DNA from: Rutidosis leptorrhynchoides
Taxonomy: Eukaryota; Streptophyta; Magnoliopsida; Asterales; Asteraceae
Reading direction: 5' to 3'
NCBI RefSeq assembly: GCF_046630445.1
Contig: NC_092340.1
Location: 366,753,001-366,817,000 of the forward strand
Length of the DNA stretch: 64,000 bases
A program made the translations under genes and the position numbers. Shown here in pieces: positions 1-12,419 of the stretch. Under the pieces are notes generated by a model. That model had not been told where the DNA came from. It was given only the letters and a program-made list of their open reading frames with translations, and searched no databases. How positions within the stretch are numbered: position 1 is the stretch's first letter; each line of letters starts with the position of its first letter.

Positions 1-1797
1 TCACCGTTGAATAATATGGATAAAACAATCCGATTATTCGAAGCGTATGAGAGAAGTTATCATAAAAGAGTGAAATGGAGAATAGAGATTCGTCTTAACT
101 CTTGATGTATTAACGATTGATTTCCGTAATTTAAGGAATAGAAAATCTTCATAATCTAAATAAGATTTGATTCTTCGGAATTTAAGAAAATTAAGATTTC
201 TTTTGATTAAATGCATAATTTGCCTCGATTGCTATGTTTGATATTTCGCTATAAATTGACCTCTTCCGTTTCATTATTTTCATCACTCTTACATCTTCTT
301 CCTCATTTCCTATTTTCAAAAGATTGTAAAAATGCTTCATCCAGTTCTGATTCTTGATATACTCCTAACTTTCATATCTGTCATTCTTCTTTTTCATCTA
401 CCACCGGAGGAAGTTATTTTCTTCTACCATTACCTTGGGGTTATAGTGTTTTTCATTCTCCCGTGTCTTTATATTGCTATACGCATTGATATACACGGTT
501 TGTAATTTCTGGGTGGTTGTTGGGTTTTATATATTCCCTTATATTTCGATGTCTCTGCTTCTGTCTTTCCATAATCATTGACATCCACAGTTAATACTCT
601 CTCCAATTTACTGTGATTTATATATACTCCCATTGATATTTTGAAGCTTCATGCTTTTGTTTTATCTTTCCGACTTTAAATCAAGCGAATAATGGTCCAG
701 AATTCGTAGGTATGAATTTCGGAATGAACATAATTAATGTTCTAAAAAAAACGGTAATAGCACAATCTGACTTGTCAAATTACCAGAATACCTCGAAAAA
801 GACCGAATCATTAAGAAAATATTTTCTTGATAGTTTAGAGGTTAAATAGAATGAAAGAGTTATGTAACATGGTTTATAATGAGGGTATGATCTGTGAACC
901 TTTATCACGTTCCATTAGAAACTCAGCATGACTTACTTTAATATAATCACGTTGATCAAGTGTCGTTATATTATACCAACTCATGCTTCAGTTCCCAACA
1001 CCACTTCAAAAATATTCATATTTTAAACTCGAAGGTTTCAAAATTTAGAAACTAAAATAGTTTCTTTTATGATGTTACACAGATATCGCAAGGAGAAAAT
1101 TGATTTTCGATGAGAATGATTATGGAATTATCTCCAGAAATATGGAGGATATTTATAATGAAAGATACGATGATATCTTAGAATTTCTAATATCAGAGGA
1201 TGATGAAGAATATTGTCCGCAAGGGTTTAGATTCTGAAGCAAGGTATTCGTTAATGGCTTCAGCAGATACTGAATAATTTGGATTCTTTGAAGGCAGGTT
1301 TAGTCTTTGTGATTTATCCACAGCCTCCTTCATACTTTGCTCAATCCGTTTTCCAGTTCCAAACCTTCTCTTTTTCTGAGCTTTGCCAACACACTATTCT
1401 TTATCATCAAACTTTTGGCTGTTAAGGTCGTTTACAGTTTTTGCTGCTTCATCAGCATTCAAAGTTATCATAACCGAATCGTTGGTTATCAATCCGAGGT
1501 GTTTTCAAAAGTTTGAAGGGTTTGCATGAAGATTGTAATTGTCAAGATACATATGATGTTCTAGAATTTTGAACGATACAATTTTTTTTTCTGGGTTTAT
1601 GAATAGAAGTGATGTTCTAGCACAGTTTTGAAGTCAAAGTATAGCATTTGAAAGATGTAAGAATCTAAGAGTGATGTTTTCTGTTAAATCTTGGCTTAGA
1701 TTCTGATTTTTCAAAATCAAAATATGTAATTGAATTTGTATGGCAATGATTGTATATCGCTGTGAGCATAGCTAATAATTTTTGAATCAAAGTTGAA

Positions 1798-2480
1798 GAA
1801 TGTACAGTATAACATATTAATTGTGAACTTATATATTTCCCGAGTATTACCTACCCGTTAAAGATTTCACAATTAATACTTTGTACAAAAGAATTTTTTT
1901 TATTACCGTCTTTATGAAAATATATGTATGTATATTTTCTTCAGATGTAATACAGATTTGATGAGTTAATATCATATTAAGCTCATTTGATTTTTGAATT
2001 GAATGAATAATCTCTAAAACATTAAGGATTACATAATCTTCGCGGAGTATTTCACTAATGAAATCAATACTTCATTATTTATTCTTATTCCTCGGTGAAG
2101 GATGTTAATGCTCATGGAATTCTTATGAACTTCATAAGATATAAATGATGTTTTCTAGAAAGTTTCGAGTTCATCGAAGATAAAAGTGTAAAATCAAACA
2201 TGTAATTGATTAATACACTAAGTTCATTATGAAATGGAATTCATTGAGTTGAAATAGATATTTGTAGTTAACGATGGTTAAGTTGTTAACGAATGATGTA
2301 CATCATAGCATATTAGTAATATGAATTAACCGAGTAGTATCTACCCCTTAAAATTCACATGTAATAGCTTAGTACGAAAAGATTCATGATGGTTTTAAAA
2401 TTTATATATATAAGATATACATATAAATTCTTTAGATGAATTGAGTTATTACTTCATAACTCATTGATACAATATACTCG
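1798..2480. repeat. two diverged copies of a non-coding unit inside the LTR element
   Basis: A block starting near 1798 (GAATGTACAGTATAACATAT, then CGAGTATTACCTACCCGTTAAA) returns in diverged form near 2291 (GAATGATGTACATCATAGCA, then CGAGTAGTATCTACCCCTTAAA). The spacing is about 490 bp. A further related block (ATTACATAATC..) occurs at about 2030 and 2736. The rest of 1-2730 is AT-rich and I see nothing coding in it. Confidence 0.5.
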
Positions 2481-2729
2481 TTGTTGACTCGTAATAATGT
2501 CCACTCGTAATGATGTCCACGGTGCTTTCTTGAACTGACGGAGCTTGTGATGTTAGAGGTGCTGCTGATTTTGACGATGTTGATAGCACTGACTGTGCCG
2601 GTGAGGCTAAGGGTACTGTTGATACTGTTGGTAAAACAAGTCTAGCTTGTATCTTACACCATTCGGATAAGGGTTTCTACTCTATCTGATTTAGGGTTAA
2701 GGCTAGAATAGATAATCTCCAAACTTTTG

Positions 2730-3379
2730 AAATTACATAATCGCCGTAGAATGTTTCTCCGATGAAGTTATGAATCCATACTTCATCGTTTGTCGTTGCT
2801 GGTACTTCTTGATACCTATGGTGCGTATGATGTTGATATCCGAGGTACAAATTGTGATGTTGAGGCGTGTGATGTGGATGTGGTTGTTGGTGGTGGTAAT
2901 GATCCTGTTGGTGTGGATGATGGTGGTACTGGTTATGCTGCGGGTGCTGCTGCTAGTGTTCGTAACCCTTGCACCATATTCTCCAAAGCCACTACCCAAG
3001 CACGAAGCTCGTTGACTTCTTCTATTATACCGGGATGATCGGTGGTTCGGATGATCGGATAAATAAGATTTATAATATGGGATAGTATATAATCATTATG
3101 AGATACTCTGGAAATGAGAGAGAAAATAGTATTACAAATAGGTTCGCCGGTAAGTGCTTCAGGTTCTTCGCCAAGAGGTGATTGTGGTGAATGGAAGGGA
3201 TCACCTTCTTCTTGTCTCCAATGATTAAGTAGGCTACGAACACATCCCCAATTCATCCAGAATAGGTGATGGCTGATTGGTTGATCCATTCCGGTTACAC
3301 TTTCTTCAGAGTTCAGGTGAATATCCATATCGGAATAGCTGTCGGAATTTAAGGAATTTGAACTAGATACGGGATCCAT
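2730..3379 (-). pseudogene. gag-like coding remnant of the left LTR element
   Basis: A run of about 150 codons begins with MDPVSSSNSLNS and contains a tryptophan-rich FWMNWGCVRSLL stretch. I associate this with gag-like first ORFs of Asteraceae LTR elements, from memory only. It lies about 380 bp inside the primer site, where gag is expected. Treated as a fossil. Plus-strand reading frames over the same bases are shadows. Confidence 0.5.
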
Positions 3380-3748
3380 CTTGTATAATTAGAGAGATAA
3401 TTTTTGATACAAAATAGATTATAGAATTTGATTGGTACTCTTCAATACATAATTTACATATGTATATATAATACCAAAATCCCGTAAATTACGGAGAAAT
3501 TTTCGGAAGATGGCAGTCAAAGTTTACTGTAATAGATATGCCAAGATATGAATTTTGTCTATACACTATCTATGCAATCAATGCAATAAGACGCGTTTAG
3601 ACTTAAGATGATAGACATGTAATTTCTGACAAGAAATGATAAACAAAACTTTTGACATGCAGACACAGTCGAAGTCCAGACTTACTAATGCATCCTAACA
3701 ACTATTAGTTAGACACACTTATGCAAGACCTGGTTCACTAGGACCAAC

Positions 3749-3760
3749 GCTCTGATACCA
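3749..3760 (-). other. primer-binding site, tRNA-Met type
   Basis: The minus strand reads TGGTATCAGAGC two bases inside the LTR end. This matches the initiator-tRNA-Met primer site used by many plant LTR elements and fixes the direction of the element as right to left. Confidence 0.9.
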
Positions 3761-3762
3761 AC

Positions 3763-5787
3763 TGTGACGATCGCTCCAAATCCATATGGACAAACACGTC
3801 ATTCATCGATTTTATTGCGAGGTATTTGACCTCTATATGATACGTTTTGTAAACATTGCATTCTTTTGGAAAGGCACACCATAAATGAATATTTAAATCA
3901 AAGGTTTTCGACATCTGATGATTTCTACATATAGACAATCACCGTAAATAATAGTTTACAATAGTAATTCCGTTGACAATGCAGTCAAAATAAGATACAT
4001 GGTGATGATTTGGTGAATGCAACGTTTCCTTGATAAATATGTCATGTAAGACTCCATACACATAGCTTGTCTAACATATAAGCAAACAACGGAAGACTTC
4101 TAGGGAACCTGAGAATAAACATGCTAACAAGTGTCAACACAAAGGTTGGTGAGTTCATAGTTTTAGTGTTTCACATAATCTGTATATAAAGGTGGATCAC
4201 AAGATTTCAGTTGTTTCATCCGAAACGTTTATCAAAATATTCTACAAAATTGAGCACCCTGGTAACTAAACTTAACGTATATATAATTTATACCCTTTGT
4301 ATAATCATCTTAATAATACACACAAACCAACGTGTACGCTTCTCAAATAGCATACGTCCGTTAAAAGGCTAGTACTCTAGCTCGGACGGGGATATCAAGC
4401 CCTATGGATCCATATACTACTACTCGCGCCCACCAGTTCTTATAACTGGCAGTTACTAGTTACCAAAGCTAAGGGATTTTCGGTTCAAACTCGGTGTAGA
4501 ATTTAGTATGTACTTGTATCCATTGCGTTTAAAATAAAGTGCATGTATTCTCAGCCCAAAAATATAGATTGCAAAAACAATTAAAAAGGGAGCAATGAAA
4601 CTCACCTTAGCAGCACATAAGGTCATTCATCAAAAAGTGACCGTAACTCGGAATGCAAGATTAACCATAGATCTCAACCTAGAGAACATATGTTGGTCAA
4701 TACATGTCTAATAAACTAGGTTGGGTTATAGTGTATCACAATCCTAATGCTCGAGATCGACATACAAAAGTTATCAAAAGTCATTTCAAAAAGTCAATTT
4801 TGACAATTGTTCAACGAAACGAGACGTGCCTTATATAAGGATTCATTTACTTGGCTAGTAGTATTTTATCAATCTCATAAACAGGTTGTTTAAATATTAA
4901 TTGCATATTCAAAAGTAATTCCAATTAACGTCAATTATAGCCAAGAAACCTGGTATTTATAGCCATAATTCCTGATTCTGATGCTCATGCGATCGCATGG
5001 GTTTTATGCCTATTTCTCATGCGATCGCATGGCCGTCAGATCCAGCTCACATATTTTTTGTTTTCTTGTTTGGCGACATAATTAAATATAATATATATAA
5101 TATATATAATTTAAATAATTAATTATATATTATATTAAATTCATGTACATAGTTGACTTGTAATTTTCGTTCCGATGACTCGTACGTTGTCACTCGACTT
5201 ATGTCCCGGTTCCGGTTTCTCGAACGCATTTTCGTACGCTTAGAAAACTCGCAATTTACGTTTTGTGACTCTTACTTTTGTCAAAATATAGTCTTAAATT
5301 ATCAATAAACTATATCATTCAAAGTGTATCTTAAACTTTCGAGTGTTTTGGTCATTTACTTCTATAAATCATTGTCTCGCTATTTGTTAATATATATATA
5401 TATATAATAACAAATCGTTTTATGACCAAGTTAATATATATTTTCAACATTCATAAACACGTTTTAAATATACGTCATAAGTTATTCATACAATTAATAT
5501 TCCAACTTATCATATATATTCAAATAAATATTTAAACTAATAAGTTTAATGTACGGTATCAAAAGAAATTAATACATTGTTACGTTTTCAAGTTATAGTA
5601 TATATATATGTATCTATATACATATAATTGTTCGCGAATCGTCGGGAACAACCGAAAGGTATTTGAATATATGAAAATAGTTCAAAAATTTTGAGATTCA
5701 GTTTTACAGACTTTGTTTATCGTGTCGAAAATGTTACTCATACAAAGATTAAGTTTAAATTTGGTCAGAAATTTCCGGGTCATCACA
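3763..5787 (-). repeat. 5' LTR, copy 1 of the TGTGAYGACC LTR family
   Basis: On the minus strand the LTR starts TGTGATGACCCGG and ends GCGATCGTCACA, with TG..CA termini. Both ends match two other copies in the window (34329-36639 and 56785-59539). A tRNA-Met-type primer site directly follows. A TATAAATA box lies at 4954-4961 (minus strand), with a palindrome pair just upstream at 4986-5031. This copy lacks the CTGTAGC array seen in the other two. Confidence 0.9.
4986..5031 (-). promoter_or_regulatory. paired palindromes upstream of the LTR TATA box, copy 1
   Basis: The perfect 14-bp palindrome CATGCGATCGCATG occurs at 4986-4999 and again at 5018-5031, 32 bp apart start to start. Read on the minus strand, a TATAAATA box follows 25 bp beyond the pair. 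The position in U3 and the repetition suggest a promoter-proximal binding site or a hairpin. The role is inferred. Confidence 0.6.
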
Positions 5788-6719
5788 GTTGTATTTTATT
5801 TTTTAATAAATGTAACCTCCATGATGGGATTAAAGACTTGAAGTGAACGGTATTTGGCCATGAAGACACACTTGCAGTAAAGTCAATGGACAAAAGCTGA
5901 GAGAGATGCGGTGAAGGAGGACACTTGGTCATCATGAGATCTTGACGCAAGTGGGAGCTTCTAAGGTTTACTTTTGTGATCGTCCCTCTAGTTGACCGCT
6001 TGGTTCTCATAATGGCTCGTGAGACCAAGCATAGGATTTTCATCGGTTGATGCTATGCACATACTTATTATGTTTTATTTTGTTTGGTTGGATTTGATAT
6101 GTTATGTGATTGTGTATAATTTGTCATGTGACAACAAAAATCAAAACATAATTAAAATCAAGTTAAAACGTTTTTAACTTGTGAGGCGAATATTATGCAT
6201 GTAATATTCGTAACACAAATTTTCTAAAAGATTATTAAAATTGTTTGGCGAAATTTAAGTCGTGCCGTCCAATTCAGTTGAAACACTTGTCGTTATTCTT
6301 TGACTATGTGTGAGGCCTAGTTGAATTATAACTCAAGGTGATCATTATCTATGCGTGAGACCTAGATTAATTTTTACACGCTTCACAATTGGATGACTTA
6401 ATCAAGTTGAGAGGTGAGACCGCAACCCGAGGCAAGGATGGGACTAAACATGCCAGTATGACACTAGTGTTAGACACTAAATGTCGTGAGTCCCATACAG
6501 ATCTAAGAGTTGCACTTGTAACGCAATTGGTGCCCGCCGCCTACCGATTGAATCCACCATTGCTAGCAGATCAACTGATGTGATGGTGGAAGCACAATGT
6601 GGATCTTAGCCTTTTACGAAAATTAATAGTTTTATAAGTTTTTTTTTTTAAAACATGGGTAGTTAATTTATAAAAGGATAATTATTAAAGATACTAAAAG
6701 AACCTTGTTTATTTTGTAG

Positions 6720-7380
6720 ATGACATCAAACGCAATTCAATCCGTAAACAACATGACCATAAGGTCAATCCTTGAGAAGGAAAAATTGAATGGTAACAAC
6801 TTCATTGACTGGTATCGAAACCTTCAGATTGTCTTAAAGTCTGAAAGGAAGTTGCACCATCTGGAAAATCCTTTACCTGAAGCTCCACCTGAAACTGCCA
6901 GTGCTACTGTTCGTAATGCTTATACTAAGCAGTATAACGAACAACTTGAAGTAGCATGTCTTATGTTTGCTAGCATGAACTCTGAGATCCAAAGGAACTT
7001 GATGGACTACAATGCATATGACATGATTGAGGAACTCAAAACGATGTTCCAACAGCAGGCAGAACATGAATTGTTTGAAAATGTGAAAGCGTTTCACGCT
7101 TGCAAACATGAGTTGGGGCAGCCGGTTAGCCAATATGTCTTGAAGATGAAAGGCTATTTGGATCAACTGGAGCGCCTAGGTTATGCTATGCCACCAGTTC
7201 TTGGAGTGCACTTGATACTTACTTCACTATCCAAGGACTATGATGGATTTTTAATGAATTACAATATGCATAGCATGGGAAAAACCATTCCTGAGCTTCA
7301 TGCAATGCTTAAGCAAGCTGAAAAAGGGCTACCAAAGAAGACTCCTGCAGTCTTAACCATAAAGGAAGGTAAAATCTAGA
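6720..7380 (+). pseudogene. gag region of Copia element A
   Basis: Starts with ATG directly after a T-rich leader. It resembles the capsid/gag polyprotein (UBN2-like) of plant Copia elements, with an LNGNNFIDWYRNLQIVLK stretch near the start and a MKGYLDQLERLG stretch in the middle. The fossil's continuation carries the zinc knuckle near 7497. Confidence 0.8.
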
Positions 7381-7489
7381 AAAGAAAGCCGCAAGCTACT
7401 AGTGGAAAGGGAAAAGGAAAGAGTAAGCAAGCTTACACACCTAAGAAGAAAATTCCACCACCAGAAAAGAAAGAGCATCCCGCAAAGAA

Positions 7490-10400
7490 CATGGATTGTC
7501 ACCATTGTGCCCAGATTGGTCATTGGAGACGAAACTGTGTGCTTTACTTGGAAGAGTTGAAGAAGGGAAAGGCTGGTTCGACCAGCATTTCAGGTATCTT
7601 CGTTATAGAACTCTATAATTTTCCTAATAAAACTTGGGTGTATGACACTAGTTGTGGTACTCATATTTGTAATGATATGCAGGGACTTAGGAAAATTCGG
7701 AAGCTGAATAAGGGAGCTTTGGATCTGTACGTTGGTAATGGCGATCGTGCAGCTGTCGAAGCTATAGGAAGCTATGAGCTCATCCTTCCAAGTGGACTTA
7801 ATCTTATTTTAAATAATTGTCATTATGCATCTTCTATTACTAGAGGTGTTATTTCAGTTTCTCGTTTGAAGGATAATGGTTTTAATCATGTATTTACAGA
7901 TTATGGTATTTCAGTTTCTAAGGATAATGTTTTTTATTTTAATGCTATTCCTAGAGATGGTATTTTTAAAATTGATATGCATAATCTTGTTCCAAACGAA
8001 TGTTCTATATTTAATTGTAGCACTAAGAAATTCAAGCATGATTTGAATTCCACATATCTATGGCATTGTCTTCTTGGTCATATAAACAAGAAATGCATAA
8101 CAAAGCTGCAACACGGTGGGCTTCTTGAGTCAACGGGCAATGAGTCATTTGACATATGCGAATCTTGTTTATCTGGAAAAATGACACAGAAACCCTTTAC
8201 CCACCAGGTTGAAAGGGCGAGTGATCTACTTGGACTCATTCATACTGATGTATGTGGCCCATTTAGAACAATGTCTAGAGATGGAGCTACCTACTTCGTT
8301 ACTTTTACTGATGATTTCAGTAGATATGGTTATGTTTACTTGATTAAACATAAACATGAAGTATTTGAAACGTTCAAAGCGTTTCAAAATGAAAGTAAAA
8401 AATCAAATCGAAAAGACCATTAAGGTTCTACGGTCCGACCATGGAGGCGAATATATGAGTCAAGAGTTTTTAGATCATCTGAGAGATCGTGGGATTGTCT
8501 CACAATTTACTCCTCCTTACACACCTCAGCATAATGGGGTGTCAGAAAGGAGAAATCGAACTTTGCTTGACATGGTTCGATCAATGATGAGTCTAACAAC
8601 TGTACCACTATCCTTTTGGGGATTTGCTCTAGAGTCTGCTGCACGCATTCTCAACATGGTTCCAACCAAGAAGGTAAACAAGACACCATATGAAATATGG
8701 CATGGGAAGGTCCCAAATCTGTCTTACTTGAAATTTTGGGGTTGTGAGGCTCACGTGAAGCGTGATACACCAAACAAACTTGAGTCCAGAACTATCAAGT
8801 GTATCTTTGTAGGATACCCAAAGGAAACGATAGGATACTACTTCTACTATCCAGCAGAAAACAAGGTTTTCACTGCTAGATATGCTGAGTTTTTGGAGAA
8901 GAGTCTCCTCTTACAGGAAGCAAGTGGGAGCACTGTAGATCTTGAAGAAATTCAAGAACAAGATACATTACCTTCTGAAGGCACTAGCGAAATTCGTACT
9001 AAGCCGCAACATGAAAGTGTCGAGGTACATGACGAAGCATGTCTCATTCGTAGATCTAGTAGAACCTCTCATCCACCTGAAAGGTTAAACCTTTTGGTTA
9101 CGATAGAGGACTTGGAATTAGGGGATCTGGGCGAACCCGCTAATTACAAAGCTGCATTGTCAGATCCTGAATCTGATAAATGGTAAGATGCTATGAATGT
9201 AGAGATGCAGTCCATGAAAGATAATCAAGTTTGGTGCTTGATTGATCTTCCACCAAACAGCAAGCCTGTTGGGTGTAAATGGATCTTCAAGAAGAAGACC
9301 GACATGGACGGAAATGTACATACCTTTAAGGCCCGCTTGGTAAAAAAAAGGTTATACTCAAACCTACGGGGTTGATTATGAAGAGACCTTTTCTCCAGTG
9401 GCAGACATTAAAGCTATTAGGATACTCATAGCTATAGCAGCGTACTATGACTATGAGATTTGGAAAATGGATGTCAAAACCGCATTCTTAAATGGTCACC
9501 TTAGCGAGGACGTATATATGGTGCAACCTGAAGGGTTTGTGAATCCTAAGTATCCTAATAAAGTATGCAAGCTTCAGAAATCCATTTATGGATTAAAGCA
9601 AGCATCAAGGAGTTGGAACAAGAAATTTGATGAGAAATTCAAAGAGTTTGGCTTCTCACAAAACCTTGATCAGCCCTGTGTGTACATGAGAGCTAGTGGG
9701 AGCGTTAAAGACTTTCTGATCTTATATGTTGATGACATATTACTCATGGGAAATCATATTCCAACGCTACAAGACGTTAAGTCCTGAATTGGAAAATGTT
9801 TCTCTATGAAAGATCTGGGAGATGTAGCGTATATCCTAGGAATCAAGATCTATAGAGACAGATCTAAGCGTTTAATAGGTCTAAGTTAAAGTGCATATGT
9901 TGACAAAATCTTAAAGCGATTTAAGATGGAACCTTCCAAGCGTGGTAGTCTTCCTATGCAACCAAATGTGGTATTGATTAAGACTCAAGCCCCCTCTACA
10001 CCCTAAGAGGTGAAGCAAATGACTGGAGTTCCATATGCTTCAGCTATTGGATCCATCATGTATGCTATGAGGTGCACTAGACCAGATGTTTCTTTCGCTC
10101 TCAATATGACAAGCCGATACCAACAGAATCCAGGTGATAGTCACTGGACTGCTGTAAAGAATATATTGAAGTATTTGTGAAATACTAGAGATATGTTCTT
10201 AGTTTACGGAGGTTTCGATAAACTAAGCATAAAGTGTTAAACTGATGCTAGTTTTGAAACTGATTGAGATGATAGTCGATCACAATCTGGCTACGTTTTC
10301 GTTATGAACGGAGGCGCAGTTGACTAGAGAAGCTCGAAGCAGAGCACTACAGCGATGTCTACAATAGAATCAGAATACATTGCTGCATCTGAAGCTGCTC

Positions 10401-10714
10401 AGGAAGCTGTTTGGATCAGAAAATTCATATCTGGGCTTGGCGTTGTTCCCAGTATTGAAAATCTCATTGACATGTATTGCGACAATACTGGTGCTATAGT
10501 AATAGCAAATGAACCAGGAGTTCTATGTGGTGCCAAACACATCCTTCGAAAATTTCACTACATACGTGAAGTTATAGAAAGAGGTGACGTACGTATTCAA
10601 ATGGTTCCAACAGAAGACAATCTAGCTGATCCGTTCACAAAGCCAATGTCTTGTACCAAGCATGTCGAGCATTCTAGGAACATTGGGCTTAGACCATCTA
10701 ATAGCTTTATGTAA
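7490..10714 (+). pseudogene. pol region of Copia element A (PR-INT-RT-RNase H)
   Basis: The domain order is that of Ty1/Copia, with integrase before reverse transcriptase. Visible parts: zinc knuckle and protease-like segment (about 7490-7800), GAG-pre-integrase and integrase core (about 8030-8800), reverse transcriptase (about 9190-9790) and RNase H (about 10355-10700). It is broken in several places and is described only as a fossil. The stretch 10715-11541 after it is AT-rich 3' untranslated sequence of the element. Confidence 0.85.
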
Positions 10715-11541
10715 TTTTAGTATTTGGATAATTAGAACATGAAAGCAGTTTTTATTGTAATGAATTGATATAATGTGTTATGATCGTTTTTATTCATAAT
10801 TACTGTGTTCTATATTTGCATGTTTAAATCCATGAATAATGACTTATTCTAAATTTCCATTGTCGTTTGATGATACGGGAGTAACATCAAACTAAGACAA
10901 ATGTGAGTGTTTGATATGGTGTAATGTGTTACTATCAAACTCACATGTATTCATAGGATGCATATTGGAATGACCCAACCTTCGAGATTTCACTATATGG
11001 ATCAGCGTCAATAGTGAGACTCGCAAGTGGTTATGACATTATGTCCTTCGACTTGAGATGCACGCCGGTTTTGATGTGTGGAGCATTATACTTTGATATG
11101 GTTAAACGCTGTCCTGAATAAGGCTGTTATAAAAGCCATTATTGGGTGTAATGTGTAGCTCGTGACAGACACGTGTATGCAAGATAGGATTTGTTCCTCC
11201 TACCTATTTGGAGTTAGATACTTTTGAGCTCCTCGATGAATGAATAAGATATTTGTGTGGCCGCACCCAAATGTAATTGAGATGATACTTAATTAGTTTG
11301 GTGATCTAATTCATTTCTAAGATCGAGAAAACAAAATTGTTAAACAAATGAGAATGACCGATGATCCATGTCTTAAGTTTAACTAAAGTATCTATAACAA
11401 AGGGATAATTGACATTTCACACTTATTATGAGCAGTTATGAGAAACTACCCTCACGTGAATTTGGGGACAATGGCGTGTTGCTAGACGCTAACCATTGTT
11501 TGTATAGTTACTTGGTGTTGTGCCGTGCACAAGTGGGAGTC

Positions 11542-12236
11542 TGTAGGATTAATGCGCAAGGTACAACACATAACTATACGGCTGAATTCATTTGAGCCTT
11601 CGGGGTCACACACATATACACCTAGACGTCATTTAATAATATATATGTGATATGTATTATTCAAGTAATAAAATAAAAGTAATTAATTAATTAATTAGTT
11701 AATTAATTAATATAATTAAATTATGTTCAACTCGTTTTTGTATTGAAATAATCACGTATGCACCAAGGAAAGAATTTGCCTATTAAATAATATTTTATTT
11801 AGATATGGAAACCATATCACAATTATTTTGTGATTCTAACTTTTGCATACGACCGACTTTGTGGAGTATATATATTTTCTTATGGTTATGTTTAAAGGGA
11901 TAACAAAAAAAAAAAAAAAAAAAAAAAACCTCACAAAAGCTTTAAGTTTTCGACGGCAATTAGTCTTTTGCGTTTTTAGTCGACAACAAAAAACCACACA
12001 AATATTTTGTTTTATACGGCATCTATAAAACTCATACGACTGTGTTATGAACGAAACATAATTTTTATATTTTAAGGTTTTACGGTTTAGATAAAATAAA
12101 TAATCCTTGTGATTGTTTATTATTACTTGACGGGACTAGCACATCCGTTTGACGTTGTTCGAAGTGTAGTGTGGACTACCCTAGCGGTAATCATCCTTTT
12201 GATTGTTAGTTTCTCTTTCTTCAATCCGGTTCTACA
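11542..12236 (+). repeat. probable 3' LTR of Copia element A
   Basis: The purine tract AAGTGGGAG at about 11531 is followed by TGTAGGATTAATGCGCAAGG. A sequence ending CCGGTTCTACA closes at 12236, giving TGTAG/CTACA inverted ends and about 695 bp. A related LTR start sits at 38562. No 5' partner is in the window, so the ends are inferred. It contains a 24-A homopolymer near 11910. Confidence 0.55.
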
Positions 12237-12419
12237 AGAAAAGTATAATCTTTAAACTCTCTTGTTATTTTTTATTTAACCGTATAAATCATATGGATCC
12301 GTTTTGGTGATTTATTATTAATACGCTTTCGCTTAAAGTTATTGTTATTATATGTATGTACATGATAATAATTAAATGATGAGAAAATTGTTTTTCTTAA
12401 AACCCTAAATCACCAACAT

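Larger units (their letters stand above)
1..5787 (-). mobile_element. 5' part of an LTR retro-element leaving the window on the left
   Basis: Read on the minus strand this is a 2.0 kb LTR (5787-3763), a primer-binding site, a gag-like block (3379-2730), then about 2.7 kb without recognisable pol. The five bases after the LTR, GTTGT (5788-5792), would be the target duplication, with the partner copy left of the window. Because most of the internal region shows no coding potential, I infer a non-autonomous, LARD-like element rather than a full Gypsy element. It is broken or was never coding-competent. A complete pol further left cannot be excluded. Confidence 0.7.
5788..12236 (+). mobile_element. 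Ty1/Copia retrotransposon A, broken, 5' LTR not in view
   Basis: Parts in order: leader (5788-6719), gag region (6720-7380), a pol region (7490-10714) in the Copia order protease, integrase, reverse transcriptase, RNase H, a long 3' untranslated stretch, and a 3' LTR. Diagnostic motifs are the zinc knuckle CHHCAQIGHWRRNC, the protease-like DTS..THIC, the integrase stretch TPPYTPQHNGVSER, the RT box YVDDILLMG and the RNase H block ESEYIAASEAAQEAVW. The element is broken, with roughly ten breaks, so it is not young. The expected 5' LTR is absent from 5788-6719. The element at 1-5787 probably inserted into this leader and left the 5' LTR outside the window. Confidence 0.85.

Noticed and set aside
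2770-3038. Plus-strand frames of about 80 codons
   Set aside because: They are antisense to the gag-like block and valine/leucine-rich by composition only.
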